This document shows positions 36,547-45,789 of a DNA stretch of 64,000 nucleotides, piece by piece. The stretch spans positions 2,108,001 to 2,172,000 of the forward strand of contig NZ_AP019307.1 in NCBI RefSeq assembly GCF_003945325.1. The letters are read 5' to 3'. The stretch comes from Nocardioides baekrokdamisoli (lineage in GTDB: Bacteria > Actinomycetota > Actinomycetes > Propionibacteriales > Nocardioidaceae). Each line of letters starts with the position of its first letter. Within the stretch, counting starts at the first letter, position 1. Position numbers and translations under genes: made by a program. The notes beneath the pieces were generated by a model. That model saw nothing but the letters and a program-made list of their open reading frames with translations. It was not told the origin of the DNA and ran no database searches.

Positions 36547-37869
36547 GTGACGTACGACCCCGCGGGCTCTGTCCCGGCTTCCGAGGCGCTGTTCGCCCGC
36601 GCGAACGCGGTCATTCCCGGTGGCGTCAACTCACCGGTCCGCGCGTTCGCGGCAGTCGGTGGGACGCCGCGTTTCATCGCGTCGGCGCAGGGTGCCTACC
36701 TGACCGATGCTGACGGCAACCGTTACGTGGACCTGATCTGCTCGTGGGGCCCCATGCTGCTCGGACACGCCCACCCCGAGGTGCAGGCTGCCGTCGCGGC
36801 CGCAATCACACGCGGCACGTCGTACGGTGCCCCGACGCAGCCCGAGGTCGAGCTCGCCGAGGAGATCGTCGGGCGTACGCCGGTGGAGAAGGTGCGCTTT
36901 GTGTCCAGCGGCACCGAGGCCACCATGTCGGCCATCCGTCTGGCCCGTGGCTTCACCGGCCGAGACCTGATCATCAAGTTCGCTGGCAACTACCACGGCC
37001 ATGTCGACTCACTCCTCGCTGCGGCCGGATCCGGCCTCGCGACGCTCGGCGTCAGCAGTACGCCGGGTGTCCCGGCGAGCAGCGCCGGCCAGACGATCGT
37101 GCTGCCGTACAACGACCGAGCCGCGGTGACGGCGGCATTCGCGGCCCACGGCGACCAGATCGCGGCCCTGATCACCGAAGCCTCGCCCGGCAACATGGGC
37201 GTGGTCCCGCCGGCGCCTGGCTTCAACGCCTTCCTCGCCGAGACCTGCACCCGGCACGGCGCGCTGTTCATCAGCGATGAGGTGATGACCGGATTCCGCG
37301 CCGCCCGTGAGGGTCAGTGGGAGTTGGACGGCAAAGTCGAGGGTTGGAAGCCCGACCTGGTCACCTTCGGCAAGGTGATGGGTGGCGGCCTGCCGGCCGC
37401 GGCCTTCGGTGGTCGCGCCGACGTGATGGCGATGCTGTCACCGGCCGGCCCGGTCTATCAGGCCGGCACTCTCAGTGGGAACCCGATCGCCACCACCGCC
37501 GGCCTCACCACGCTGCGTCTGGCGACCGACGAGGTCTACGCGCGCATCAACAGGGCCGCCGACCTGATCACCAATGGCATCGGTGACGCGCTCGGCAAGG
37601 TCGGCGTCGCGCACGCCATCCAGCGCACGGGGACGATGTTCTCGGTCTTCTTCTGCGACGGCCCGGTCACCAACTTCGACGAGGCCAAGCGCACCAACGA
37701 CCAGGCGTACGCCGCCTTCTTCCACTCGATGATGAGCCAGGGTGTCTACCTGCCGCCGAGCGCGTACGAGGCCTGGTTCCTGTCCTCGGCCCACGACGAG
37801 ACAGCCGTCGCACAGGTTCTGGAGGCGCTGCCGAGTGCTGCCGAGGCGGCTGGGAGAGTGATCGCATGA
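36547..37869 (+). CDS. hemL: glutamate-1-semialdehyde 2,1-aminomutase
   Basis: PLP enzyme that converts glutamate-1-semialdehyde to 5-aminolevulinate, completing the C5 route begun by HemA. The 440-residue protein contains [16 protein letters not shown], the cofactor region [29 protein letters not shown] and the Schiff-base Lys in [17 protein letters not shown], with [18 protein letters not shown] after it. GTG start 31 bases after hemB. The stop overlaps the phosphatase gene by ATGA. Confidence 0.97.
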   Translation: MTYDPAGSVPASEALFARANAVIPGGVNSPVRAFAAVGGTPRFIASAQGAYLTDADGNRYVDLICSWGPMLLGHAHPEVQAAVAAAITRGTSYGAPTQPEVELAEEIVGRTPVEKVRFVSSGTEATMSAIRLARGFTGRDLIIKFAGNYHGHVDSLLAAAGSGLATLGVSSTPGVPASSAGQTIVLPYNDRAAVTAAFAAHGDQIAALITEASPGNMGVVPPAPGFNAFLAETCTRHGALFISDEVMTGFRAAREGQWELDGKVEGWKPDLVTFGKVMGGGLPAAAFGGRADVMAMLSPAGPVYQAGTLSGNPIATTAGLTTLRLATDEVYARINRAADLITNGIGDALGKVGVAHAIQRTGTMFSVFFCDGPVTNFDEAKRTNDQAYAAFFHSMMSQGVYLPPSAYEAWFLSSAHDETAVAQVLEALPSAAEAAGRVIA

Positions 37870-38561
37870 CCGAACGTGCAGACCTGACGCCGGACACTGT
37901 CGTCCACCTGCTCCGCCACGGAGAGGTGCACAACCCCGAGGGCATCCTGTACGGCCGACGCCCGGGCTTCCACCTCTCCGAACTCGGCCTCGCGATGGCC
38001 GAGCAGGTCGGCGAGTGGTTGCAGGACCGCGACATCACCCATCTCGTGTCCAGCCCTCTGGAGCGTGCGCAGGAGACCGCGGCTCCGTTGGCGCGCCTCA
38101 AGGGCCTGACCCCGACGATCGACGACCGGGTCATCGAGTCGGAGAACTGGTTCGAGGGCAAGCGCTTCGGTGTCGGTGACAACGCGCTCAAGCACCCGTC
38201 GAGCTGGGCCAAGCTCTACAACCCCTTCAAGCCGAGTTGGGGCGAGCCGTACAAGGTCATCGGTGACCGGATGTTCGCCGCGATCCACGACGCCCGTGAC
38301 GCCGCCCGCGGCCACGAGGCCCTGATCGTCAGCCACCAGCTCCCGGTGTGGGTGGCGCGGCTCAAGGCGGAGGGTCGCAGTTACTTGCACGACCCGCGCA
38401 GCCGCCAGTGCACGCTCTGCTCGCTCACCACGTTGCACTTCGCCGGTGACCGGCTGGTCCAGATCTCGTACGCCGAGCCCGTCGGCGAGATGATCCCCGC
38501 GAAGGACAAGAAGGCCGCCTTCTCGACCGGTGGCGCCTCCGAGGAGAACCGCGCCCGGTGA
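37866..38561 (+). CDS. histidine phosphatase-family (phosphoglycerate mutase-like) protein
   Basis: A 231-residue member of the histidine phosphatase superfamily. The catalytic motif [20 protein letters not shown] (RHG, near residue 16) and the second His in [18 protein letters not shown] are present, with [15 protein letters not shown] between. This protein regularly lies between hemL and the cytochrome c maturation genes in actinobacteria (counterpart of Rv0525); its substrate is not known. Overlap by ATGA or GTGA with both neighbours shows it is in the operon. Confidence 0.88.
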   Translation: MTERADLTPDTVVHLLRHGEVHNPEGILYGRRPGFHLSELGLAMAEQVGEWLQDRDITHLVSSPLERAQETAAPLARLKGLTPTIDDRVIESENWFEGKRFGVGDNALKHPSSWAKLYNPFKPSWGEPYKVIGDRMFAAIHDARDAARGHEALIVSHQLPVWVARLKAEGRSYLHDPRSRQCTLCSLTTLHFAGDRLVQISYAEPVGEMIPAKDKKAAFSTGGASEENRAR

Positions 38562-39121
38562 AACTGCGTCCGCTTTCGGGGCTCCTGGTCCTGCTCAGCC
38601 TGCTGCTGGTCACCATGACCGGATGCGGGTCCTCCAGCAACGGCGTCGTAAGTGGCGGCGGCCAGATCGTCGAGTTCACCACCGCAGCCCAACGGGGCAC
38701 ACCGATCAACCTGTCCGGCACCTCCCTGGACGGCAAGCCGATCTCGGTCGCCAACTACCGAGGCAAGGTCCTCGTCATCAACTTCTGGTGGTCTGGCTGT
38801 TGGCCATGCATCGCCGAGGCTCCCAAGCTCAAGGCGGCGTACGCCTCCGGGAAGGCGGCATTCATCGGGATCAACATCCTTGACAATTCCGCTGCCCAGG
38901 GACTCGCGTTCGAGCGCAGTCTCGGCATCCCGTACCCGTCGATCTACGCACCTGACGGCCAGGCCGTGCTCGCCTTCAACGGGTCCGTCTCGCCGCAGGT
39001 CATCCCCGCCACGATCGTGCTCGACCCGCAGGGCCGTGTGGCTGCTGTCGTACGCGGCCTGATCACGGGCAACGACACCTTGAAGGACCTGATCCAGGAC
39101 GCGTCGAAGGCCGCCACGTGA
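38558..39121 (+). CDS. TlpA/ResA-like thiol-disulfide lipoprotein
   Basis: Extracytoplasmic thioredoxin-fold protein that reduces apocytochrome c haem-site cysteines in System II. The signal peptide (LSGLLVLLSLLLVTMTGC) ends in a lipobox-like MTGC at about residue 27, so it is probably a lipoprotein. The redox motif is NFWWSGCWPCIAEAPKLKAA (CWPC, near residue 80). VIPATIVLDPQGRVAAVVRG is the cis-Pro/beta region. 187 residues, corresponding to Rv0526. It starts at GTG, overlapping the phosphatase, and is followed with a 4-base overlap by ccdA. Confidence 0.93.
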   Translation: MKLRPLSGLLVLLSLLLVTMTGCGSSSNGVVSGGGQIVEFTTAAQRGTPINLSGTSLDGKPISVANYRGKVLVINFWWSGCWPCIAEAPKLKAAYASGKAAFIGINILDNSAAQGLAFERSLGIPYPSIYAPDGQAVLAFNGSVSPQVIPATIVLDPQGRVAAVVRGLITGNDTLKDLIQDASKAAT

Positions 39122-39882
39122 GCGCCTGGTTCACCTCGACCGTGAGCAACGGGTCGATGCTGCTGGCGATGCCGATCGCGCTGTTTGCGGGCCTGGTGTC
39201 GTTCCTGTCCCCGTGCATCATCCCGATGCTCCCCGGCTACCTGTCCTACGTCACCGGACTCTCGGGTCAAGAGATCGCCACCGGGTCGGTCCGCCGGAGC
39301 CGGATGCTCGTCGGCTCGGTGCTGTTCGTGATCGGGTTCACCGCCGTGTTCGTGCTCATGTGGACGGCGTTCAGCGGACTGGGGCTCTGGCTGCTCGACG
39401 GCCACCGCCGCGAGATCATGAGCCGTGTCCTGGGTGGCATCGTCTTCATCCTGGGCCTGAGTTTCATGGGCCTCCTGCCGGTGCTGCAGCGTGACTGGCG
39501 GGTGCACAAGATCCCGTCGGTCGGCCTGGCCGCGGCACCGGTGATCGGCTTCCTGTTCGGGCTCGGCTGGTCGCCCTGCATCGGCCCGACGTTGGGTGCG
39601 ATCCAGACCGTGGCCTCGCTCCAGGGCAGCCAGACCAAGGGCACGATCCTGGTCCTGCTGTACTCGCTCGGCATCGGGATCCCGTTCATCCTCTCCGCCG
39701 TGCTGTGGCGCCGCGCCGTCGTCGGCCTCGCCTGGATCAAGCGGCATCAGCGATGGGTCTCCGCGATCGGTGGGCTGATGATGATGGCGGTCGGTGTCGC
39801 CTTGCTCACCGGCGCCTGGGACACCGCGGTCCAGTGGCTGCAGATCCACCTCGTCGACAAGTGGCAGGGGGTCGCGGTGTGA
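39118..39882 (+). CDS. ccdA: cytochrome c biogenesis protein CcdA
   Basis: Integral membrane protein that passes electrons from cytosolic thioredoxin to TlpA. The 254-residue protein has six membrane helices. The first, LLAMPIALFAGLVSFLSPCI, carries the conserved Pro-Cys of helix 1 and the related LFGLGWSPCIGPTLGAI carries the second redox Cys of helix 4. Both cysteines needed for thiol transfer are thus present. GTG start in a GTGA overlap with the TlpA gene; followed with the same overlap by resB. Confidence 0.95.
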   Translation: MSAWFTSTVSNGSMLLAMPIALFAGLVSFLSPCIIPMLPGYLSYVTGLSGQEIATGSVRRSRMLVGSVLFVIGFTAVFVLMWTAFSGLGLWLLDGHRREIMSRVLGGIVFILGLSFMGLLPVLQRDWRVHKIPSVGLAAAPVIGFLFGLGWSPCIGPTLGAIQTVASLQGSQTKGTILVLLYSLGIGIPFILSAVLWRRAVVGLAWIKRHQRWVSAIGGLMMMAVGVALLTGAWDTAVQWLQIHLVDKWQGVAV

Positions 39883-41771
39883 CCGAGGACCTCGCCCCGG
39901 CCGCGCTCGGCCCCGTCGCTTTCGCGCGCTGGATCTGGCGGCAGCTGACCTCCATGCGGACAGCCTTGATCCTGCTGCTCCTGCTCGCGATCGCGTCCAT
40001 CCCCGGCTCCCTGATCCCGCAGGACGGCCTGGACCCGAACAAGAGCGCACTGTGGCGGTCGTCTCACCCGCACCTGACGCCGATCTATCGCCGCCTGGAC
40101 CTGTTCAACGTCTACTCGGCGCCATGGTTCGCGGCGATCTACGTGCTGTTGATGGTCAGTCTGGTCGGCTGCATCATCCCGCGCCTCTTCGTGTACGCCC
40201 GAGCGATGCGCGCGCAGCCGCCGCGCACGCCGAAGCATCTAGGCCGGTTCGCGGACTCGATCGCGTACGTCACCGATGACGCACCTGCGGTGGTCCTCGA
40301 CGAAACGGTTGCCCACCTGCGCGGTTACCGCCTCCGTCGCGACGACGCGACGAGCATCAGCGCGGAGCGCGGCTATCTGCGCGAGGCCGGGAACCTGATC
40401 TTCCACCTGTCGATCATCATCGTGCTGGTCGGCTTCGCGACGGGTCAGTTGTTCGGCTACAAAGGTGCGGTTCAGGTCGTCGTCGGATCGACCGTCCCCG
40501 CCGCGGCAACGCCCATCGCACCAGTCGTTGCTCCGGCGAAGCGGATCGTCCATGACCGGACGTACGTGGTGCGCCGTGGGGACTCGCTCTCCGTCATCGC
40601 CCAGCGCGAGCTCGGCGATGCCCGCGGGTGGCCGAAGATCTTTGCGCTCTCTCGCGGGCTGGCACAGCCGGGTGGCGGGCGCCTCAGCGATGCGAACCTG
40701 ATTCAGACGGGCTGGCGTCTGCGATTGCCGGGCACGGCGACCCCGGTGTCCAAGCCGTCTCCGGCAACGTCGAGCCCATCGACCCCGGCGCAGGCACAGG
40801 CGAACTACGGCTTCTCCAACGAACTCACCCAGTACGACGACTTCAGCCGCGGCTCGCTGTGGAAGGCGTCGATGTTGGACCCGTTCACACTGCACATCAA
40901 CAACTTCACGATGGACTGGTCACGCGGGGCGCTGGGTGGCGACTTCGATTCGACCGGCACCTACGACATCCCGGGCCAGACCTCCCAGCCCTTCGACCTC
41001 AAGGTCAACCATCCGCTCTCGATCGGATCGACCAACGTCTTCCTCATCGGGCACGGGTACGCGCCGATCATCACCCTGCGCGACACCAAGGGCCAGGTCG
41101 TGGCGTCGGGTCCGACGATCTTCCTGCCGGTCGATGCTGCGAACTTCCAGTCGGTCGGCGCGATCCTGGCGCGCTTCGCCAAGCCGAATCCGATCGGGCT
41201 GGAATGCACGTTCCTCCCGTTCGCCTCGGCTGATGAGATCAGCAGCATTTCGGGTGATCTCACAGCCGGTGGACACTACCCGCGCGGAGCGGGGGCGTTG
41301 CTCTCGTGCTTTGCCTACAAGGGCAACCTCGGGGAGTCCACCGCCTTCACCATCGACTCCTCCGGCGCGACCAAGGTGACCGGACCCGGCGGCCGCGCGT
41401 TCAACATGATGCTCAAACTCCCGGGCCGCTCGTCGGTGAAGCTCGCGAACGGCACGGTGCTCACCAACACGGTCACCCTGCCGGGCGGCCTCGGCTCCCT
41501 GAGCTTCGACGGCATCGCCGAATGGAACCGCCTCCAGATCAGCCAGCAGCCGGGTCGACTCGTCGCTCTCGGAGGCGTGATCCTGGCGTTGTTCGGCCTG
41601 ATGGGGTCGCTCTTCATCCGTCCGCGACGGGTGTGGGTTCGTGCGACGACGACCGCAGGCGGCACACTCGTGGAGATCGCAGCGCTCGATCGCACCGGCG
41701 GTGGCGACATCGCCGCGTACGTGAATGCGCTGAAGGACAAGCTGACGACGAAGGAACTCACACGTGTCTGA
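39879..41771 (+). CDS. resB: cytochrome c biogenesis protein ResB with an inserted LysM domain
   Basis: ResB, with CcsA, forms the System II haem lyase on the outer face of the membrane. The 630-residue protein starts with a ResB membrane part: helix SMRTALILLLLLAIASIPGS, segment WFAAIYVLLMVSLVGCIIPR and helix LIFHLSIIIVLVGFATGQ (about 170-190). A LysM domain then occupies about residues 228-286 (YVVRRGDSLSVIAQRELGDA ... SDANLIQTGWRLRLP), followed by a Ser/Pro/Thr linker, the large ResB periplasmic domain (FTLHINNFTMDWSRGALGGD) and a final helix (LVALGGVILALFGLMGSLFI). LysM normally binds peptidoglycan; its presence here is unusual and could tether the haem lyase to the wall. GTG start overlapping ccdA. 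Confidence 0.92.
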   Translation: MTEDLAPAALGPVAFARWIWRQLTSMRTALILLLLLAIASIPGSLIPQDGLDPNKSALWRSSHPHLTPIYRRLDLFNVYSAPWFAAIYVLLMVSLVGCIIPRLFVYARAMRAQPPRTPKHLGRFADSIAYVTDDAPAVVLDETVAHLRGYRLRRDDATSISAERGYLREAGNLIFHLSIIIVLVGFATGQLFGYKGAVQVVVGSTVPAAATPIAPVVAPAKRIVHDRTYVVRRGDSLSVIAQRELGDARGWPKIFALSRGLAQPGGGRLSDANLIQTGWRLRLPGTATPVSKPSPATSSPSTPAQAQANYGFSNELTQYDDFSRGSLWKASMLDPFTLHINNFTMDWSRGALGGDFDSTGTYDIPGQTSQPFDLKVNHPLSIGSTNVFLIGHGYAPIITLRDTKGQVVASGPTIFLPVDAANFQSVGAILARFAKPNPIGLECTFLPFASADEISSISGDLTAGGHYPRGAGALLSCFAYKGNLGESTAFTIDSSGATKVTGPGGRAFNMMLKLPGRSSVKLANGTVLTNTVTLPGGLGSLSFDGIAEWNRLQISQQPGRLVALGGVILALFGLMGSLFIRPRRVWVRATTTAGGTLVEIAALDRTGGGDIAAYVNALKDKLTTKELTRV

Positions 41772-42654
41772 TCACAGTTGGGCCCAACTCAGCAACGAGC
41801 TGCTGATCGTCGCGCTCGTCGTGTACGCGAACGCGCTTCTGCTCACGGCGGCGGCGTCCTTCCTGCGTATCGACGACGAGGAGCGGCGGACCGTCATCGG
41901 CACCGTGGGCTACCGCGTCACCATCCTGGCGGTCGTTGCCCACTTCGGAGCCGACCTGTCCCGCGGTTTCGCCGCCCACCGGGTGCCGTGGGGCAACATG
42001 TACGAGTTCACGATGACCGGCTCGCTGATCGTCGCGGCGACGTACGTGATCTTGCGCCCGCGGCTGAAGCTCGCCTGGATGGGGCCGTTCGTGGCGCTCT
42101 TCGTCCTGGCTGCGTTGGTCGTCGACAAGACCGTGCTCTACACACCGGTGCTGACCGTGAGCGACTCGTTGCATTCGTACTGGCTGGTCGTCCACGTGGT
42201 CGCGCTCGCACTGGCAACAGGAGCGTTCACGCTCGGTGGCATCGCCTCGGTGATGTACCTCCTGAAGGTCCGCCAGCCGGAGTCAACCGGCTGGCTCAGC
42301 CGTGTCCCGACCCTGCCGACGCTCGACCGCACTGCGTACCGGATCCAGGCCTTCGGGTTCGTGCTCTGGACCTTCGGTGCACTGATCGCGGGGCCGATCT
42401 GGGCCCACGAGGCGTGGGGTTCCTACTGGAACTGGGACCCGAAGGAAGTCTGGGCGTTCATCACCTGGGTGGTCTACGCCGGTTACCTGCATGCGCGCGC
42501 GACGGCTGGCTGGCGCGGTCGCAACGCGGCGATCCTCGCGATCGTCGGCCTGGCCACCCTGTGGTTCAACTTCATCGGCATCAACTACTTCTTCGGCGGC
42601 GACTCGCAGCACTCGTACTACAAGCCGGCAGCTCTGGAGGCTCGCACACCATGA
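41764..42654 (+). CDS. cytochrome c biogenesis protein CcsA (ResC/CcsB family)
   Basis: Haem-handling partner of ResB. The 296-residue protein has about eight hydrophobic helices and the tryptophan-rich motif WAHEAWGSYWNWDPKEVWAF (about residues 211-230) that binds haem, with conserved His in VAHFGADLSRGFAAHRVPWG and YWLVVHVVALALATGAFTL. WGNMYEFTMTGSL is also conserved. The usual name is ccsA or ccsB (resC). GTG start overlapping resB by eight bases; overlaps the next small gene by ATGA. Confidence 0.95.
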   Translation: MSDHSWAQLSNELLIVALVVYANALLLTAAASFLRIDDEERRTVIGTVGYRVTILAVVAHFGADLSRGFAAHRVPWGNMYEFTMTGSLIVAATYVILRPRLKLAWMGPFVALFVLAALVVDKTVLYTPVLTVSDSLHSYWLVVHVVALALATGAFTLGGIASVMYLLKVRQPESTGWLSRVPTLPTLDRTAYRIQAFGFVLWTFGALIAGPIWAHEAWGSYWNWDPKEVWAFITWVVYAGYLHARATAGWRGRNAAILAIVGLATLWFNFIGINYFFGGDSQHSYYKPAALEARTP

Positions 42655-42902
42655 AATCGTTCTGGACCTACACCGGTCTCCGGATCCTGCTCTTCGTCGC
42701 GACGTTCGCCGTCGTCGCGGGAGTCTGGGCCGGTGTCAACCACGGTGACGTGAACTGGTTCTGGGCCCTGATCGTCTCATTCCTCGCCAGCTTCCTGATG
42801 GCCTACCCGTTGCTGATGCGTCAGCGCGAGGAGTTCGCGGCTCGACTGCAGGTCCGGGGCGACCGGATGGTCGAGAACATGCGCTCGGGCGAGGACGACT
42901 GA
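42651..42902 (+). CDS. DUF4229 small membrane protein
   Basis: An 83-residue protein with two hydrophobic helices, LRILLFVATFAVVAGVWAGV (about 9-28) and WFWALIVSFLASFLMAYPLL (about 36-55), and a charged tail MRQREEFAARLQVRGDRMVE. It is a small conserved actinobacterial family with no known function, usually near cytochrome maturation and menaquinone genes, as here. It is translationally coupled to ccsA (ATGA) and converges on menA, whose stop lies six bases away. Confidence 0.85.
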   Translation: MKSFWTYTGLRILLFVATFAVVAGVWAGVNHGDVNWFWALIVSFLASFLMAYPLLMRQREEFAARLQVRGDRMVENMRSGEDD

Positions 42903-42908
42903 CTGCGC

Positions 42909-43784
42909 TCAGCGCAGCAGCAGGGGCAGGCCGACTCCGGCTGCCCAGACGAGTTCGGCCATCGAGGTCTGACCCAACGCAGGGATGAGAGCGGGCCCAC
43001 GAGCCTCGCCGCTGACCGTGCGGGCACCCTGCGCCGCCGGGGCGGCGTAGGCCAACGACGCCAGCGTCCACCAGTTCTTGGTGATCACCGCGATGGCGAT
43101 CGAACCCGCGATCGGCAGCGTGACCAGCAACGCATAGAAGCGGCGGGTGCCGGCTTCTCCGAGTCGGACGGCCAGCGTGACCTTGCCGGCGACGGTGTCG
43201 CCGGGGATGTCGCGCAGGTTGTTGACCACGAGCAGTGAGCAGGCGAGCGATCCGATCGCCAGAGATCCGATGAGCCCGGTCCAGGAGAAGTGCCCGGTCT
43301 GCACGAATTCGGTGCCGTTGACGGCAACCAGGCCGAAGAACACGAACACCGCGACCTCGCCGAGGCCGGCGTACCCGTACGGCTTCGAACCACCCGTGTA
43401 GTACCAGGCGGCGACGATGCAGACGGCGCCGATCGCGAGCAGCCACCAGGCCGACGTGGCCGCGAGCGCCAGGCCTGCGGCGGCACCCACTCCGAAGGCG
43501 GCGAACGCCGCGGCCTTGACGGCCTGCGGTGTGGCGAGGCCGGCTCCGGTCAGACGGAGCGGGCCGACGCGGTCGGCGTCCGTACCGCGTACGCCGTCGG
43601 AGTAGTCGTTCGCATAGTTCACGCCGACCTGGAGCGCGAGCGCGACCAGTAGCGCGAGCGCTGCCTTCCACCACACGGCACCATCGGCGTACGCGGCCGC
43701 GCCGGTGCCGACGAGGACGGGAGCGACAGCTGCTGGGAGGGTACGGGGACGGGCTGCCTGGAGCCACTGGGACGCTGATGCCAT
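42909..43784 (-). CDS. menA: 1,4-dihydroxy-2-naphthoate polyprenyltransferase
   Basis: Attaches the polyprenyl chain to DHNA, in the membrane. The 291-residue UbiA-family protein starts MASASQWLQAARPRTLPAA. The first Asp-rich motif is GVNYANDYSDGVRGTDADR (NxxxDxxxD, near residue 60) and the second NNLRDIPGDTVAGKVTLAVR (DxxxD, near residue 185), with hydrophobic helices throughout. The chosen ATG 43784 fits the family start; upstream codons are not conserved. It is divergent from menE across a 140-bp region with no other clear feature. Confidence 0.95.
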   Translation of the reverse strand: MASASQWLQAARPRTLPAAVAPVLVGTGAAAYADGAVWWKAALALLVALALQVGVNYANDYSDGVRGTDADRVGPLRLTGAGLATPQAVKAAAFAAFGVGAAAGLALAATSAWWLLAIGAVCIVAAWYYTGGSKPYGYAGLGEVAVFVFFGLVAVNGTEFVQTGHFSWTGLIGSLAIGSLACSLLVVNNLRDIPGDTVAGKVTLAVRLGEAGTRRFYALLVTLPIAGSIAIAVITKNWWTLASLAYAAPAAQGARTVSGEARGPALIPALGQTSMAELVWAAGVGLPLLLR

Positions 43785-43924
43785 AGCGCCCCTATTCAAG
43801 CAGTGATCGGCGCCGGCTCGGTGAGTCCTCACCCAGGATCCGGGTCACGAGACTCAACGCCGTTGTCGGGCGCCGCAGCCTCAGCCGGTCACACGGCATG
43901 GCACCCGTCTGACCACTCACGGAT

Positions 43925-44914
43925 ATGTTTCGTCACATGGTTAATGCGTCTGAGCGGGACGGCGTGGTGGAGCGCATCCAAGCCGTACGCGCCTGGTGGG
44001 AGTCGGACGACCCCGCGCCGTGGATCGCGGAGACCTCGGGCTCCACCGGTCGACCCAAGCAGGTGCAGCTCTCCCGGGACGCGGTGCGCGCAGCGGTCGC
44101 CGCGTCGGCGCAGCGGATCGGGGCGACCGGTCGCTGGGCGCTCGCGGTGCCGCCGGAGTTCGTCGGGGGATTCAACGTCATCGTGCGTTCGCTCGCGGCC
44201 GGGCATGTGCCCGTCGTCGTCGAGGACCTCGACTTCTCCCGGGTCGATGCGGACTTCCTCTCGCTGGTCCCGACTCAGCTTCATCGAGTGCTGGACGCTC
44301 CGGACGACCTGCGCCGGTTCCACACGATCCTGGTCGGAGGCGGACCCTCGGACGCGGCGGTGCGTACTCGTGCGAAGGAAGCCGGCCTCAACGTGGTGGC
44401 GACCTATGGCATGGCGGAGACGTGTGGGGGAGTCGTGTACGACGGTCGCCCGCTCGAGGGGGTGAGGATCGGGATCGGTGACGACGCCCGGATCCGGATC
44501 TCGGGGCCGACGTTGTTCGACGGGTACGCGGGAATCCCCGGATCAGGCCCCGACGAGGGCTGGTTCACCACCGCCGATGCCGGTTCGTTCACCGACGGTG
44601 TGCTCGCGGTCTTCGGCCGGGTCGACGACATGGTGATCACCGGCGGAGTGAAGGTGGCCACCCCGGCAGTCGCCGCCCGGTTGAGGCAGCACCAGTGGGT
44701 CCGCACTGCCGAGGTGCTGGGCGTACCCGATCCCGAATGGGGCCAACGTGTGGTCGCCTTCGTCGTCGGCGAGGTCGACCTCGATGACGCGCGTGACTGG
44801 GTTGGGGAGACCCTGCCGCGGTCCTGGGCGCCGCGGCAGATCGTGCCGCTGACCCGGATGCCGCTTCTGGACAACGGCAAGGTCGATCGCCAGGCACTGT
44901 TGGAGCTCGCGTGA
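43925..44914 (+). CDS. menE: o-succinylbenzoate-CoA ligase
   Basis: Activates o-succinylbenzoate with CoA and ATP. The 329-residue protein is short for an acyl-CoA synthetase but matches the compact actinobacterial MenE. The P-loop is AETSGSTGRPKQVQLSRDAV (near residue 36), then VVATYGMAETCGGVVYDGRP, GWFTTADAGSFTDGVLAVFG with RVDDMVITGGVKV, and the C-terminal lysine in MPLLDNGKVDRQAL. The start may be ATG 43925 or ATG 43937. Overlaps menC by GTGA, so menE, menC and menD are co-translated. Confidence 0.93.
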   Translation: MFRHMVNASERDGVVERIQAVRAWWESDDPAPWIAETSGSTGRPKQVQLSRDAVRAAVAASAQRIGATGRWALAVPPEFVGGFNVIVRSLAAGHVPVVVEDLDFSRVDADFLSLVPTQLHRVLDAPDDLRRFHTILVGGGPSDAAVRTRAKEAGLNVVATYGMAETCGGVVYDGRPLEGVRIGIGDDARIRISGPTLFDGYAGIPGSGPDEGWFTTADAGSFTDGVLAVFGRVDDMVITGGVKVATPAVAARLRQHQWVRTAEVLGVPDPEWGQRVVAFVVGEVDLDDARDWVGETLPRSWAPRQIVPLTRMPLLDNGKVDRQALLELA

Positions 44915-45789
44915 CCGATCTCCCGTTCAGGACCCAGGTCTGGGCCATTCCGCTGCGCGACCGCTTCCGCGGGATCACCGTCCGCGAAGGGATGCTCATC
45001 GAAGGAACGGCTGGCTGGGCCGAGTGGTCACCCTTCGTCGAGTACGACGACGCCGAGGTGGCGAACTGGCTCCGTTGTGCGCTCGAGGCCGCGGCCGGGG
45101 ACTGGGCTCCGCCGGTCCGGACCGAGGTTCCGGTCAACGTCACGGTGCCTGCCGCCAGTCCGGAGCGGGCCGCCGAGATCGTACGCACCTCGGGCCTGAC
45201 CACGGCCAAGGTGAAGGTCGGCGAGGTGCTGGCCGAGGACGTCGAACGGGTCGCCGCCGTCCGGGATGCGCTCGGTCCTGCCGGACGGATCCGGGTCGAC
45301 GTCAACGGGCTGTGGACGGTTGATGAGGCCCCGGCTGCCATCCGCCTATTGGACGCCGCCGCCGGCGGCCTGGAGTACGTCGAACAGCCGTGCGCGACCG
45401 TGCAGGACCTGGCAGCCGTCCGTCGCCGCGTGGACGTGCCGATCGCAGCGGACGAGTCGATCCGCCGCGCCGAGGACCCGTACCTCGTCCGTGAACTCGA
45501 AGCCGCAGACATCGCCATCCTCAAGGTGCAGCCTCTCGGCGGCGTACGCGCCTGCCTGCGGATCGCTGAGGACATCGGCCTGCCGGTGGTGGTGTCATCG
45601 GCGCTCGAGTCGAGTGTCGGGTTGGCGGCCGGGTTCGCACTTGCGCGAGCATTGCCCGAGCTCCCGTACGCCTGCGGTCTCGCCTCCGACGCACTGTTCG
45701 CGCCGACGGCCGAGTCGCACCCCGCGGCGTCGGCGGTGCGTACGCAGTGGTGGGAGGACCGGTTGAGGAGGGTGTACGCGCATGTCTGA
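44911..45789 (+). CDS. menC: o-succinylbenzoate synthase
   Basis: Enolase-superfamily dehydratase that forms the aromatic ring. The 292-residue protein has the catalytic K-x-K in TTAKVKVGEV (near residue 96), metal ligands Asp in IRVDVNGLWT, Glu in YVEQPCATVQDL and Asp in IAADESIRRAED, and the opposing base in IAILKVQPLGGVRA. It sits between menE and menD, overlapping menD by eight bases. Confidence 0.94.
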   Translation: MTDLPFRTQVWAIPLRDRFRGITVREGMLIEGTAGWAEWSPFVEYDDAEVANWLRCALEAAAGDWAPPVRTEVPVNVTVPAASPERAAEIVRTSGLTTAKVKVGEVLAEDVERVAAVRDALGPAGRIRVDVNGLWTVDEAPAAIRLLDAAAGGLEYVEQPCATVQDLAAVRRRVDVPIAADESIRRAEDPYLVRELEAADIAILKVQPLGGVRACLRIAEDIGLPVVVSSALESSVGLAAGFALARALPELPYACGLASDALFAPTAESHPAASAVRTQWWEDRLRRVYAHV

